Below, piece by piece: positions 8,970 through 17,675 of a DNA stretch of 64,000 nt. Both the position numbers and the translations under genes were made by a program. The DNA comes from Rhodoplanes sp. (GTDB lineage Bacteria; Pseudomonadota; Alphaproteobacteria; Rhizobiales; Xanthobacteraceae), in NCBI RefSeq assembly GCF_013377085.1, contig NZ_JACAAX010000037.1:1-64000 (forward strand), written 5' to 3'. Each line of letters begins with the position of its first letter. The first letter of the stretch is position 1. A model generated the notes under the pieces. The model was given only the letters and a program-made list of their open reading frames with translations. It had not been told where the DNA came from and searched no databases.

Positions 8970-9794
8970 ATGCCCAACGAAGGCCTGTCGATCAATCTCG
9001 CCACCGTGCGTCAGCAGTGGAACGTCGGGCAGGCCGTGGAAGCCTGCGCCCGCCATGGCATCCGCGCCATCGATCCGTGGCGCGATCAGGTTGCCGCGTT
9101 CGGGCTCGCCGAGTCCGCGAAGGTCATCGAGGATCACGGCATGCGGGTGACCGGCTATTGCCGCGGCGGCATGTTTCCTGCCGTCGACGCGGCGGGCCGC
9201 CAGGCCGCGATCGACGACAACCGCCGTGCCATCGACGAGGCGGCGACCATCGGGGCCGAGTGTCTGGTTCTGGTGGTCGGCGGACTGCCGAAGGGCTCGC
9301 GCGACATCGTCGCGGCGCGCGAGATGGTGGCCGAGGGCCTCGCCGCGGTCCTGCCGCACGCGCGTGCGGCAAAAGTGCCGCTCGCCATCGAGCCGCTGCA
9401 TCCGATGTATGCGGGCGACCGCGCCTGCGTGAACACGTTGGGCCAGTCGCTCGATCTCTGCGCGCGGCTGGGGCCGGACGTCGGCGTGGCCATCGACGCC
9501 TATCACGTCTGGTGGGATCCGGATCTGGCCGCCCAGATCGCCCGCGCCGGGCGCGAGAAACGGATCTTCGCCTATCACATCTGCGATTGGCTTGTGCCGA
9601 CCCGCGACATGCTGCTCGACCGCGGCATGATGGGCGACGGGGTGATCGATCTGCCGGCCATTGCCGGAATGATCGAGGACGCCGGCTACACGGGCTTCCA
9701 CGAGGTCGAAATTTTCTCCGCCGAAACCTGGTGGAAAAAGCCGGGCGACGAGGTCTTGGCCACCTGCCTGGAGCGATTCGCTTCGGCCTGCTGA
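8970..9794 (+). CDS. sugar phosphate isomerase/epimerase family protein, second copy
   Basis: 274 residues, the same TIM-barrel family as the preceding gene but not a close duplicate. Metal-ligand regions are AIEPLHPMYAG, VAIDAYHVWWDP, FAYHICDWL and HEVEIFSAE. The start ATG follows a CCAGGACC ribosome site and lies 28 bases after the previous stop. Two consecutive divergent isomerases in one operon suggest two successive steps, or two subunits, on a sugar-like compound. Confidence 0.78.
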   Translation: MPNEGLSINLATVRQQWNVGQAVEACARHGIRAIDPWRDQVAAFGLAESAKVIEDHGMRVTGYCRGGMFPAVDAAGRQAAIDDNRRAIDEAATIGAECLVLVVGGLPKGSRDIVAAREMVAEGLAAVLPHARAAKVPLAIEPLHPMYAGDRACVNTLGQSLDLCARLGPDVGVAIDAYHVWWDPDLAAQIARAGREKRIFAYHICDWLVPTRDMLLDRGMMGDGVIDLPAIAGMIEDAGYTGFHEVEIFSAETWWKKPGDEVLATCLERFASAC

Positions 9795-9937
9795 AGGCTC
9801 TCCGGCGGCGACCCCCGCGCTGCCGCAAGAAACGTCCGAACGGGCGAAACGTGGACGGCCCCGTCCGCGACGGGACTGTGCGCGCAACGCCTGCGAGACC
9901 GTGATCCATCCATCACCGTCACATCGGGAGATGCGCC

Positions 9938-11341
9938 ATGTCGTTTTTGTTCCGACCCGTCCGGCTGCTGCTGGCGTCTTCGCTGGTGTTGGCCGGTACG
10001 GCCGTCGTCAGCCCCACCACGTTCGCGGCCGGATCGGGCACCGAGCGTCAGGTGATCAAGGTCGGCGCCGTCATCGACCAGACCGGCGGCAGCACGACGC
10101 TGCTATACAAGGCGGCCGTCGAGCTCGCCGTGCGGCAGATGAATCAGGCTCTGGAGAAAGCCGGCAGCGAGGTGCGGTTCGACCTCGTGCTCGGCGACTC
10201 CAAGAGCAATCCGCCCTTCGCCCAGTCCGAGGCGTTGCGGCTGATCAACCAGGACGGCGTCAAGGCGCTGGTGACCGATTCGAGCGGCGTCACGGTCGCG
10301 GTCAACAAGCTCAACTACGATCCGGCGACCCAGGCGAAGCAGAAGGTTCCGATCACCTGCTTCCAGTGCTCGTCGAGCTTCATCAACGATCCGGCCTTCA
10401 CGGACGCCGACGCGGTGAACCAGGCGGCGCAGCGCGACGCCGACAACTGGCTGTTCCGCGTCTTCTACGTCGCCAAATACGAGGCCGCCGCGCTGGTGCA
10501 GATCGCCCTCAAGCGGACCGCCGACGGCAAGGGCAACGGCGACGGCACCTTCAAGATCGCGATTTACGCCGACAATGGCCATCGCGCGCTCGCCACCAGT
10601 ATTCCGCCGCTGGTCGCGTCCTTCTACAAGGGCAAGGCGACGACCGAGATCGTCTACCTGACGAACCCGGCCGATCTCTCCGCCGGCTGGGCCAAGGTGG
10701 TCGACGACAAGAGCGAGTCCGGGGCGACCGAAGGGGCTCCCGACGTCGTGATCGTCGCCATGCTGCCCGAGCAGGCCGCGAAGGCGATCGAGGCCTACCG
10801 GAAGGCCGGCCACACCATCCCGATCCTGTCCAACAACAGCTTCCGGCGCGACTACATCCTCAAGGATCTCGGCGCGGTCGCGAACGGGCTCGAAGGCAGC
10901 TCGGTGACGCAGGTGGACAAGAGCGCCTCCGGAAAGGCGTTTCTCAAGGCCTTCCAGGCGGCGGCCGGGCAGGCGCCCGAGATGACGGCGTCCGGCGCCT
11001 ATGATGCCACCGCCACGCTGCTGCTCGCGGCGCTCTCGGCGGCCGGCGATCCCAAGCACCCGAAGGACGTGACGCCGGCGGCTATCCGCGACGGCCTCGC
11101 CAAGATCAATGCCAGCGGCGGCAAGACCATCCGGCCGACCGTCGAGGACTACACGGCCGCCGTGAAGGCGCTCGGCCGCGGCAAGCCGATCAACTACGAA
11201 GGCGCCTATCATTCCATCGACTGGGACGCCGCCGGCGACATGTATCCGCCGCTGGTGCACTGGGTCGTGGAGAACGGCAAGTTCGTCGAGCGCGAGCTCT
11301 ATCGCTGCGACCCGCAGCATCCGCTCTGCCCGGTCAAGTGA
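9938..11341 (+). CDS. ABC transporter substrate-binding protein, Leu/Ile/Val-type (periplasmic binding protein type 1)
   Basis: 467 residues with a signal peptide (about 1-31, ending TTFAAGS). The mature protein starts IKVGAVIDQTGGSTTLLYKAAVELA, typical of LivJ/amide-binding proteins (Peripla_BP_6). Cysteines in ITCFQCSSS and near the C-terminus (YRCDPQHPLCP) could form disulfides. A GGGAG ribosome site precedes the ATG. No Liv-type permease or ATPase gene lies nearby, so it is an orphan here: it either uses a transporter encoded elsewhere or serves as a sensor. Confidence 0.82.
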   Translation: MSFLFRPVRLLLASSLVLAGTAVVSPTTFAAGSGTERQVIKVGAVIDQTGGSTTLLYKAAVELAVRQMNQALEKAGSEVRFDLVLGDSKSNPPFAQSEALRLINQDGVKALVTDSSGVTVAVNKLNYDPATQAKQKVPITCFQCSSSFINDPAFTDADAVNQAAQRDADNWLFRVFYVAKYEAAALVQIALKRTADGKGNGDGTFKIAIYADNGHRALATSIPPLVASFYKGKATTEIVYLTNPADLSAGWAKVVDDKSESGATEGAPDVVIVAMLPEQAAKAIEAYRKAGHTIPILSNNSFRRDYILKDLGAVANGLEGSSVTQVDKSASGKAFLKAFQAAAGQAPEMTASGAYDATATLLLAALSAAGDPKHPKDVTPAAIRDGLAKINASGGKTIRPTVEDYTAAVKALGRGKPINYEGAYHSIDWDAAGDMYPPLVHWVVENGKFVERELYRCDPQHPLCPVK

Positions 11342-11490
11342 CGGCGTCGGTGCCGGGCCGACTCGCTCCGGCATCCTCCCGCGTGAGGCCGTCCGTCCGG
11401 CGGCGAGACCGGACGGCGGCCAAGCAGGGTTCATAATCCTGCCCCGATCGGGTGGCATAAGACAGCATCATCCGATCTCGGAGGCGACAG

Positions 11491-11514
11491 CGGCGGCCCG
11501 CCGGAGGGCCGCCG
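11491..11514. terminator. GC-rich hairpin, possible terminator
   Basis: CGGCGGCCC / GGGCCGCCG, a perfect 9-bp stem with a 6-base loop, followed by TCGTCGTC without a true U-run. It lies 150 bases after the binding-protein gene and before the next start. Confidence 0.35.
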
Positions 11515-11588
11515 TCGTCGTCTCCGCTCTTGTCTTGCGTGCTCGCTGTGTCTCTCGACGAGGCCTGAGCCGACGTCAGAAGAGAACC

Positions 11589-12749
11589 ATGCGAAGCCAC
11601 TCGAATTCTGCCCATCGTTCGTCGATCGACCGTGTGCCGCTCCCGCTGCGGCCGTCGCCGTGGCGCTTCGGCGCGCGGCTTCGCCCCTCTGTGCGGGCCT
11701 GGCGGGCGGCGCGCGATCTCTCGCGCCGCGCCGTGCCGGATACCGCCGGGCTGCGGCGCTCGTGGCTCTTTCTCGTCTGTATCGGGATCCCGTTCGTCAC
11801 CGGCACCCTCTTGGAGCAGCCGGGCGGTGCGCTGCTCGGCGCGCTGATCGGGATGATGACGTGCTTCGGCGACGAGGATCAGCGCGGACTCGGCGCCCGC
11901 TGGCTGGTGCTGATCCAGGTCGCACTCGGCATGGTGGCAGGCGGCATGCTCGGCACGCTGCTCGACGGCTATCAGAACCCGTTCTGGTTCCTGTTCGGCG
12001 TCGCGCTGTTCGCGGCCGGATGGCTCAACAAATACGGCAAGGGTCCGCATCTCGGCACCCGCTTCGGTGCCATCGCGCTCGGGCTCACGGCCGGCATGCC
12101 GGGCTTTGCGCCCTCCGACTTCTCGTTCGTGCTGCTCGCTTTCGTGGTCGCGGGGATCGCTCGCACCATCGATCACCTGCTCTTCGGGCCGATGCCGGCA
12201 CTCCCCGGCTTCAAGCCGCCGCCGCGGCTGGAGCATCACCACGAATGGCTGCGCTTCGCCGCCGCCTATGCGGCGGTCGCGGCGCTCGGCCTGTGGATCG
12301 GCATCGAGCTCGGCATGACGCGCGCCATCTGGATCACGGTCGCGCCCCTGGTGGTGATGCTGCCGGGCGCGCAGGCGACCTATCGGCGGATCGTCGAGTT
12401 CATGTTCGGCACCACGGTCGGCGTCGTGGTCGCCTGGGTGCTGATCCATACGCTGCACGCGCCGCTCGTCTCGATCGTCGCCGTGGTGGCGATCGCGCCG
12501 CTCATCCCGCTGCAGATGCCGCGCCGGTTCTGGCTGCAGACCGCGCTGATCGCCGTGATGCTGCTGATCGCCTTCCGCCTCGCATTGCCCGATCCAAGGT
12601 CGGTCTCGGCCCTGATCGTCGAGCGGCTGGAGGACATTCTGCTCGGCTGCGGCCTGGCCCTGGTCGGCGCCGTGCTGGCCTTCGGTCGATCGCCCGATCG
12701 CGCGGCGGAGGACGCCGCCGTCGCGCGGCCGCGCCTCACCGCCCGTTGA
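11589..12749 (+). CDS. FUSC-like integral membrane protein
   Basis: 386 residues. After a basic N-terminus of about 55 residues come paired clusters of hydrophobic helices (about 58-200 and 215-365), the layout of the FUSC / aromatic acid exporter family (YccS, AaeB). The large cytoplasmic domain of full-length AaeB is missing. The ATG is preceded by AGAAG. Its end overlaps the convergent ATPase gene by 14 bases. It could export a toxic acid intermediate of the neighbouring pathway, but this is only positional inference. Confidence 0.65.
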   Translation: MRSHSNSAHRSSIDRVPLPLRPSPWRFGARLRPSVRAWRAARDLSRRAVPDTAGLRRSWLFLVCIGIPFVTGTLLEQPGGALLGALIGMMTCFGDEDQRGLGARWLVLIQVALGMVAGGMLGTLLDGYQNPFWFLFGVALFAAGWLNKYGKGPHLGTRFGAIALGLTAGMPGFAPSDFSFVLLAFVVAGIARTIDHLLFGPMPALPGFKPPPRLEHHHEWLRFAAAYAAVAALGLWIGIELGMTRAIWITVAPLVVMLPGAQATYRRIVEFMFGTTVGVVVAWVLIHTLHAPLVSIVAVVAIAPLIPLQMPRRFWLQTALIAVMLLIAFRLALPDPRSVSALIVERLEDILLGCGLALVGAVLAFGRSPDRAAEDAAVARPRLTAR

Positions 12750-13509
12750 AGAAGCCGAGCTGCTCGTAGATGCGGCGCGAATACTGCGCGAAGGCGTCGC
12801 TGGTCTTGACGTCGAAGGGTCGCGGCTGCGTCAGGTCGATCGGAAAGAACTCGGCCATGCGGGCCGGCCGCGCGGTGAGCACGGCGACATGCGTGCCGAG
12901 GAAGATCGCCTCGGCGATGTCGTGCGTCACGAACACGATGGTCTTGCGGCTCTGCAGCCAGATGCGCTGCAGCTCGAGCTGCATCTGCTCGCGCGTGATG
13001 GCGTCGAGCGCACCGAACGGCTCGTCGGCGAGGATCAGCTTGGGATCGTGGATGAGGGCGCGGGCGATGGCGCAGCGCTGCTGCATGCCGCCCGAGAGCT
13101 GCTGCGGATACTTGTCCTCGGCGCCGGCGAGCCCGACCATGGCGAGGAGATCGCGGGCGCGCTCGCGGCTCGCCTTGCGCGGCAGCCCGATGATCTCGGC
13201 CGGCAGCAGCACGTTCTCGATCACGGTGCGCCACTTCAGCAGCAGCGCCTGCTGGAAGATCATGCCGATATCGCGGCCCGGATCGAACCGCGTCGTGCTG
13301 TTGCCGATCGTCACGGTGCCGCCCTCGTGGCCGTGCAGGCCGGCGAGGATCTTCAGCACCGTCGACTTGCCGCAGCCGGACGGCCCGACCAGCGACACGA
13401 GTTCGCCCTCGGCGATCTCCATGGTCACGTCGGAGACGGCGAGATGGGCGCTCGCGCCGCTCCCGTAGACCTTGCGGACATTGTGCAGGCTGATGAACGG
13501 CTCCGTCAT
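12736..13509 (-). CDS. ABC transporter ATP-binding protein (SsuB/TauB-type), transporter 2
   Basis: 257 residues with Walker A GPSGCGKST, signature LSGGMQQR, Walker B LILADEPFGALDA and switch His in VFVTHDIAEA. Its start overlaps the stop of the DHDPS-like gene by four bases (ATGA). The probable partners, the permease at 16689-17597 and binding protein at 18696-19733, are separated by enzyme genes, but all are in the region with TetR-type operators. Last gene of the minus-strand operon 17597-12736. Confidence 0.88.
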   Translation of the reverse strand: MTEPFISLHNVRKVYGSGASAHLAVSDVTMEIAEGELVSLVGPSGCGKSTVLKILAGLHGHEGGTVTIGNSTTRFDPGRDIGMIFQQALLLKWRTVIENVLLPAEIIGLPRKASRERARDLLAMVGLAGAEDKYPQQLSGGMQQRCAIARALIHDPKLILADEPFGALDAITREQMQLELQRIWLQSRKTIVFVTHDIAEAIFLGTHVAVLTARPARMAEFFPIDLTQPRPFDVKTSDAFAQYSRRIYEQLGFFNGR

Positions 13510-14567
13510 GCGAGCCACCGCTCCAGATTGGCGCGCACGAAGGCGTCGTCCGAGAGGTCGGCGTGCTCGCGCAGCACGCGGTCGATGGCGGCGGTTTGAC
13601 CCGGTCCCAGGCCCTCGTTGCGATCGAGGCACCAGATGCCGGCCAGCAGGCCCTGCCGCCGCAGCACCTCGTGGCAGCCGGCGATACAGCCGTGAAAATC
13701 GTTGGCGACGTCGAAGAAGGCCGCGTTGCAATCGGTGACCCGGGCATCGAGCGCCAGCAGGTCGGCGTCGATCGCGGCGGCGCCGCGCACCACCTTGCAG
13801 CGATCGAACAGTTTTACCGCGCTCGCCGTCCACACCGACCAGTGGCCGAGCAGCCCGCCCTTGATCGAGGTCCGCACGGCCTTGCCGCCGATGCGCAGGT
13901 CGAAGGGCAGCACCAGATCGAGCACGATGTGGTCGTCGTTGCCGGTGTAGAGGGCGACGCGGTCGAGCGCGCCGGCCTCGGCGACGCCGCGGATCACGTC
14001 GAGGGTACGGTAGCGATTGAACGGCGCCATCTTGATCGCGACGACATTGTCGATTTGCGCAAAACGCCGCCAGAAATTCGCGCTCAACGGCAGTCCGCCG
14101 ACCGCGACCTGGAGATAGAAGCCGACCAGCGGGATCTCCGCCGCGACCGCCTCGCAATGGGCGACGATTTCGTCCTCGCTGCGGCCCTTGAGAGCCGCGA
14201 GGCTGAGGAGGCCGGCGTGATAGCCGAGCCGCACGGCGGTGCGGGCCTCGGCGACGGCCTGCGCGGTGCGGCCGGCGAGACCCGCCACCATCACGAGCGG
14301 GCGCGCGGTCCAGGCGCGCGCCGACTCGGCGGCGAGGCTCAGCACCGGCTCGTAGAGGCCGACGTCGCGGATCGCGAACTGGGTGGTGTGGACCCCGACC
14401 GCGAGCCCGCCGGCGCCGGCGTCGACATAATAGCGGGTCAGCGCCCGCTGGCGTCGCGCATCGAGGTCGCGCTCCGCCGTCAGCGCCAGCGGATGGGCCG
14501 GGATGACTGTGCCCTCCATCAGCAGGCGCAGGACGTCGGCGCTCAGCTCGCTCCGGTGCAGGCCCAT
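13506..14567 (-). CDS. dihydrodipicolinate synthase-like (DapA/NanA family) lyase
   Basis: 353 residues, longer than typical DapA (about 290-300) by a C-terminal extension. The TIM barrel has the Schiff-base lysine in NVVAIKMAPFNR (about residue 178) and the beta-strand Tyr region GFYLQVAVGG. Family members cleave or form pyruvate aldol adducts of sugar acids, sialic acid or dihydrodipicolinate. Position beside sugar-isomerase and dehydratase-like genes favours a catabolic aldolase. A 14-bp palindrome lies 45 bases upstream. Confidence 0.78.
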   Translation of the reverse strand: MGLHRSELSADVLRLLMEGTVIPAHPLALTAERDLDARRQRALTRYYVDAGAGGLAVGVHTTQFAIRDVGLYEPVLSLAAESARAWTARPLVMVAGLAGRTAQAVAEARTAVRLGYHAGLLSLAALKGRSEDEIVAHCEAVAAEIPLVGFYLQVAVGGLPLSANFWRRFAQIDNVVAIKMAPFNRYRTLDVIRGVAEAGALDRVALYTGNDDHIVLDLVLPFDLRIGGKAVRTSIKGGLLGHWSVWTASAVKLFDRCKVVRGAAAIDADLLALDARVTDCNAAFFDVANDFHGCIAGCHEVLRRQGLLAGIWCLDRNEGLGPGQTAAIDRVLREHADLSDDAFVRANLERWLA

Positions 14568-14611
14568 TCTTGCCGTCGCTCCTTAACCTCGTCCGTTTTG
14601 TGGTCGTGTCG

Positions 14612-14625
14612 TGATCACGTGATCA
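14612..14625. promoter_or_regulatory. perfect 14-bp palindrome, possible operator
   Basis: TGATCACGTGATCA, 45 bases upstream of the DHDPS-like gene start. A perfect palindrome of this size upstream of a catabolic gene is suggestive of a GntR- or LacI-type site. It does not match the TetR-type sites in the same region. Confidence 0.4.
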
Positions 14626-14641
14626 GGAGAGTTTGGTGGTC

Positions 14642-14782
14642 AAGAAAGAGCCCCCCACCCCCGACCCCTCCCCGCCATTCGCTGACGCGAATGGGGGGAG
14701 GGGAGCCGCAGCGCCTCGACTACCCTCCCCCCGCGAGCGAAGCTCGTGGCGGGGAGGGGTCGGGGGTGGGGGGTTCTTTCTT
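14642..14782. repeat. palindromic intergenic repeat, family C
   Basis: A long inverted repeat: AAGAAAGAGCCCCCCACCCC at the left pairs with its complement ending GGGTTCTTTCTT at the right, with further hairpins inside (CATTCGCTGACGCGAATG and GCGAGCGAAGCTCGTGGC). Related sequence occurs at 19760, 53259 and 62541. Confidence 0.75.
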
Positions 14783-14802
14783 CCTTCGTCCATTCATCGA
14801 GC

Positions 14803-15648
14803 TCACCCGAACTCCGGCCCTGCCGTCGCAAAGGCAATGTCGGTGTCGCCCAGCGCCGCGTAGCCCCGCACCATGCGCTGGAGCGGCCGCTCCTCGACGA
14901 ACCCGTGGTCGGCGAGGCGCGCCCGCAGGCCGGCATTGCGCGCCATCAGATCGATGATCAGGGAGTCCGGCTCGTCGGCGATGGCGCGGTCGAGCAGCGC
15001 GCAGGCGGCGTCCTCGCTCTCGGCATAGAGCGGGCCGATGTGGCGGGCGCAGCGGCCGTTTCGAACCAGGCAGACGGCGCTCGCCTGGGCGTGCAGCATC
15101 GTGCCGGGCCGCGACAGCATGTCGTCGAGCAGACTCGAGCGGTCGGCCGCCGTGGCGCGCCGGTCGAACGCGAGCAGCGCGTCGCGGTCGCCGGCCGTGG
15201 CCTCGATTGCTGTGGTCCGTTCCGGCGTATTGGGCCGCTTGCGGCGCAGCCGGACGATGTCGGCGACCGGCTTGAAGCCGAGCGGCACATAGACGGCGGC
15301 GCCAGCCGGCGTCGCATCGAGAAACGGAATCACGCCGGCCGCGTCGGCCTCGTCGATGCAGCGCTTCAGCAGCGTCTTCGCCAGCCCGTGGCGCCGCCAT
15401 GTAGCCGTCACCAGCACCATGCTGATCCAGGCGATGCCGGGTGCCGCGCCGAGCGGCGCGTAGGGCAGCAGCGCCGCGGTGGCGACCAGCCGGTCGTCCT
15501 TGCGGACCGCGAAGACGTGCCCCTGGGTCCGGAAGAACGTCCAGTCGTCCGCCGTCTGATTCCAGCGCGCCTCGTCCGAGAGCGCGAGCGCCGCCCGGGT
15601 CTCGTGCGCGCCGAGCGGCTCGGCCGCGGCGAGATCAATAGCGGCCAT
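14803..15648 (-). CDS. GNAT family N-acetyltransferase
   Basis: 281 residues. The acetyl-CoA-binding region is visible in ISMVLVTATWRRHGLAKTLL (about 76-95; R/Q-x-x-G-x-G/A type with RRHGLA) and AAVYVPLGFKPV. A C-terminal region of about 130 residues follows, as in the two-domain YitH-like acetyltransferases. The ATG at 15648 lies inside the end of the epimerase gene (14-base overlap), supporting co-translation. The acceptor is unknown. Confidence 0.72.
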   Translation of the reverse strand: MAAIDLAAAEPLGAHETRAALALSDEARWNQTADDWTFFRTQGHVFAVRKDDRLVATAALLPYAPLGAAPGIAWISMVLVTATWRRHGLAKTLLKRCIDEADAAGVIPFLDATPAGAAVYVPLGFKPVADIVRLRRKRPNTPERTTAIEATAGDRDALLAFDRRATAADRSSLLDDMLSRPGTMLHAQASAVCLVRNGRCARHIGPLYAESEDAACALLDRAIADEPDSLIIDLMARNAGLRARLADHGFVEERPLQRMVRGYAALGDTDIAFATAGPEFG

Positions 15649-16681
15649 CGCGGACCTCGAACTTGGTCGCCTTGCCCAGGCTCGGCATGGCGCGGCCGAC
15701 CCAGTCGGCCGTCCAGTCGAGCATGCGCTCGATGTCGACGACCGGCTTGCCGAACAGGCCTTGCGCCTCGCGCGTGTCGCTGAGCCAGGCGGTCGGCGCC
15801 TCGCTGCCGGTGAACGCCGGGGCACGGCCGAGCCGGCGACCGAGGCCTTCGGCGAGCGCCCGCACCGACAATGTGTCCGGTCCGCTGACATTGAGCGGGC
15901 TGGTCGGCGTCGTCGCGTGGCGCAGGCAGCGCAGCGCCTGCGCGGCGGCGTCACCCTGCCAGATCACGTTGACGTGCCCCATGGTGAGATCGATCGGCTT
16001 GCCGGCTGCGAGCTTGCCGGCGATGTCGTGCAGCACGCCGTAGCGCATGTCGATCGCGTAATTGAGGCGGAACAGCTTTCCGGGCGTGCCGTGCAACTGC
16101 GAGAAGTAGGAGAACATGCGCTCGCGGCCGACGCAGGACTGCGCATATTCGCCGGGTGGATCGAGCGCCATGTCCTCGGCCGCGCCGCCGCTGTCCACCG
16201 GTACGAACGGATAGACGCAGCCGGTCGAGAAGGCGACGATGCGGGCGCGCGAAAAGCAGCGCGCGACGAGCGCCGGGCTGAGCACGTTCATGGCCCAGGT
16301 CAAGGCCAGGTCGCCCTCGGCGCCGAATTTGCGGCCCGCCATGAAGATCACATTGGCGGCGTCCGGCAGCGTCGCGATCGCGGCCTCGTCGAGGAGATCG
16401 CAGGCGATCGTCTCGATGCCCCGCGCCTCCAGCGTCTCGCGAAGGCCCGGCTCGCTGAAGCGCGCCACGCCGATCACCCGCTTGCCGGGGGCCGCCGCCT
16501 TGGCGAGGCCGGCCACCGTCGGCCCCATCTTGCCGCCGACGCCGAGCACCAGGATGTCGCCCTCGACGGCGGCGAGATCGTCGATCAATGCCTTGGTCGG
16601 CCGGCAAAGCAACGCGTCGAGCGCGTCGAGATCGGCGATGCGATCGGGCAGATCGGCGTCGAGCGTCATGGTCGCGGTCAT
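15635..16681 (-). CDS. NAD-dependent epimerase/dehydratase family protein (extended SDR)
   Basis: 348 residues. A Rossmann glycine motif (LVLGVGGKMGPTVAGLA, about 45-61) and a downstream STGCVYPF stretch match the extended SDR family. The catalytic Tyr-x3-Lys is not obvious: the expected segment reads GEYAQSCVGRE, with Arg in place of Lys. Spacing of 7 bases to the upstream permease gene and overlap with the acetyltransferase gene make it part of one operon. A sugar or lactone substrate is plausible. Confidence 0.7.
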   Translation of the reverse strand: MTATMTLDADLPDRIADLDALDALLCRPTKALIDDLAAVEGDILVLGVGGKMGPTVAGLAKAAAPGKRVIGVARFSEPGLRETLEARGIETIACDLLDEAAIATLPDAANVIFMAGRKFGAEGDLALTWAMNVLSPALVARCFSRARIVAFSTGCVYPFVPVDSGGAAEDMALDPPGEYAQSCVGRERMFSYFSQLHGTPGKLFRLNYAIDMRYGVLHDIAGKLAAGKPIDLTMGHVNVIWQGDAAAQALRCLRHATTPTSPLNVSGPDTLSVRALAEGLGRRLGRAPAFTGSEAPTAWLSDTREAQGLFGKPVVDIERMLDWTADWVGRAMPSLGKATKFEVRDGRY

Positions 16682-16688
16682 GCGGGCC

Positions 16689-17597
16689 TCATTGGATGCG
16701 GGCGTCGCGCACGACGACCAGGCGCTCGAGCCCGAGCACCAGTCCGTACAGCGCGACGCCGAGCAGCGTGAGCAGGATGACGGCCATCAGCATGCCGGCC
16801 GTGTCGAGCCCGGCCTGCACCTGGATCATCAGGTAGCCGAGGCCGCGCTCGGAGGCGATGAACTCGCCGACCGTCGCGCCGGCGACCGCCAGAATGGCGC
16901 CGACCTTCATGCCCGAGAACAAGTAGGGCAGGGCGCCGGGAAGCTGGATTTTCTGGAAGAGTTGCCAGCGCGAGCCTTTGAGAGAACGCACCAGATCGAG
17001 GAGGTCGGGGTCGACCTCGCTCAGGCCGCGGGCCGTGGTGAGCAGGATCGGGAAGAAGCAGATCGAGAAGGCGATCAGGATGTTCGGCACGATGCCGTAG
17101 CTGAACCAGACGATGATCAGCGGACCGAGCGCGACCTTCGGCACCATGTTGAGGGTGACGAACAGCGGCAGCAGGATCGCGGCGATCAGCCGGAACCAGG
17201 AGAAGGCGACGGCGCAGACGACGCCGACGGTCACGCCGAGCAGGTAGCCGCCGAAAATCTCCAGCGCCGTCACCGAGACGTTCGGCAGCCATGCATAGTG
17301 CGGCTGCGCCAGCGTCGCCAGCGTGGCGCGCGGCGAGGGCAGCACGAAGGCGGGGATGGCGAACAGGTCGACGGCGAGTTGCCACACCAGCACGACGGCG
17401 AGATGCACGGCGACGATGGTCGCGGCGTTGGCGAGCGCGGCGCGGGTCGCAGCGGCGCGCGAGGGGTCGGGGCCGGGCTGGCCGGCGCCGATCATGTCCG
17501 GGGCGGGCGCCTCCGGCACAGACGTGCCGGGACGCGCCCCGTCGGTTCGTCCGCTCTCGTCGCTTGTGGTCACCGGGCGTCCCTCGTCCCGTTGCAT
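16689..17597 (-). CDS. ABC transporter permease (SsuC/TauC-type), transporter 2
   Basis: 302 residues with a hydrophilic N-terminus of about 55 residues, then six or so membrane spans with the EAA loop around SLKGSRWQLFQKIQLPGALP. First gene of the operon permease - epimerase - acetyltransferase, continuing after the repeat at 14642 with the DHDPS-like enzyme and ATPase. Operator site 3 lies 56 bases upstream of its start. Confidence 0.85.
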   Translation of the reverse strand: MQRDEGRPVTTSDESGRTDGARPGTSVPEAPAPDMIGAGQPGPDPSRAAATRAALANAATIVAVHLAVVLVWQLAVDLFAIPAFVLPSPRATLATLAQPHYAWLPNVSVTALEIFGGYLLGVTVGVVCAVAFSWFRLIAAILLPLFVTLNMVPKVALGPLIIVWFSYGIVPNILIAFSICFFPILLTTARGLSEVDPDLLDLVRSLKGSRWQLFQKIQLPGALPYLFSGMKVGAILAVAGATVGEFIASERGLGYLMIQVQAGLDTAGMLMAVILLTLLGVALYGLVLGLERLVVVRDARIQ

Positions 17598-17652
17598 CGG
17601 CCCGGTGCGACCGGGTGCGGAGCCTCAGGTGTACCGCGGCCGAAGGCCGGAA

Positions 17653-17668
17653 TCAACCATCCAGTTGA
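17653..17668. promoter_or_regulatory. TetR-type operator candidate, site 3
   Basis: TCAACCATCCAGTTGA, with TCAAC/GTTGA arms perfect. It lies between the end of tetR (17676) and the permease operon start (17597), where it would overlap that operon's promoter. Confidence 0.65.
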
Positions 17669-17675
17669 TAACGGC

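Noticed and set aside
14642-14782. CRISPR array or phage attachment site
   Set aside because: No regular direct repeat-spacer pattern; it is an inverted, hairpin-forming element also found in other intergenic sites.
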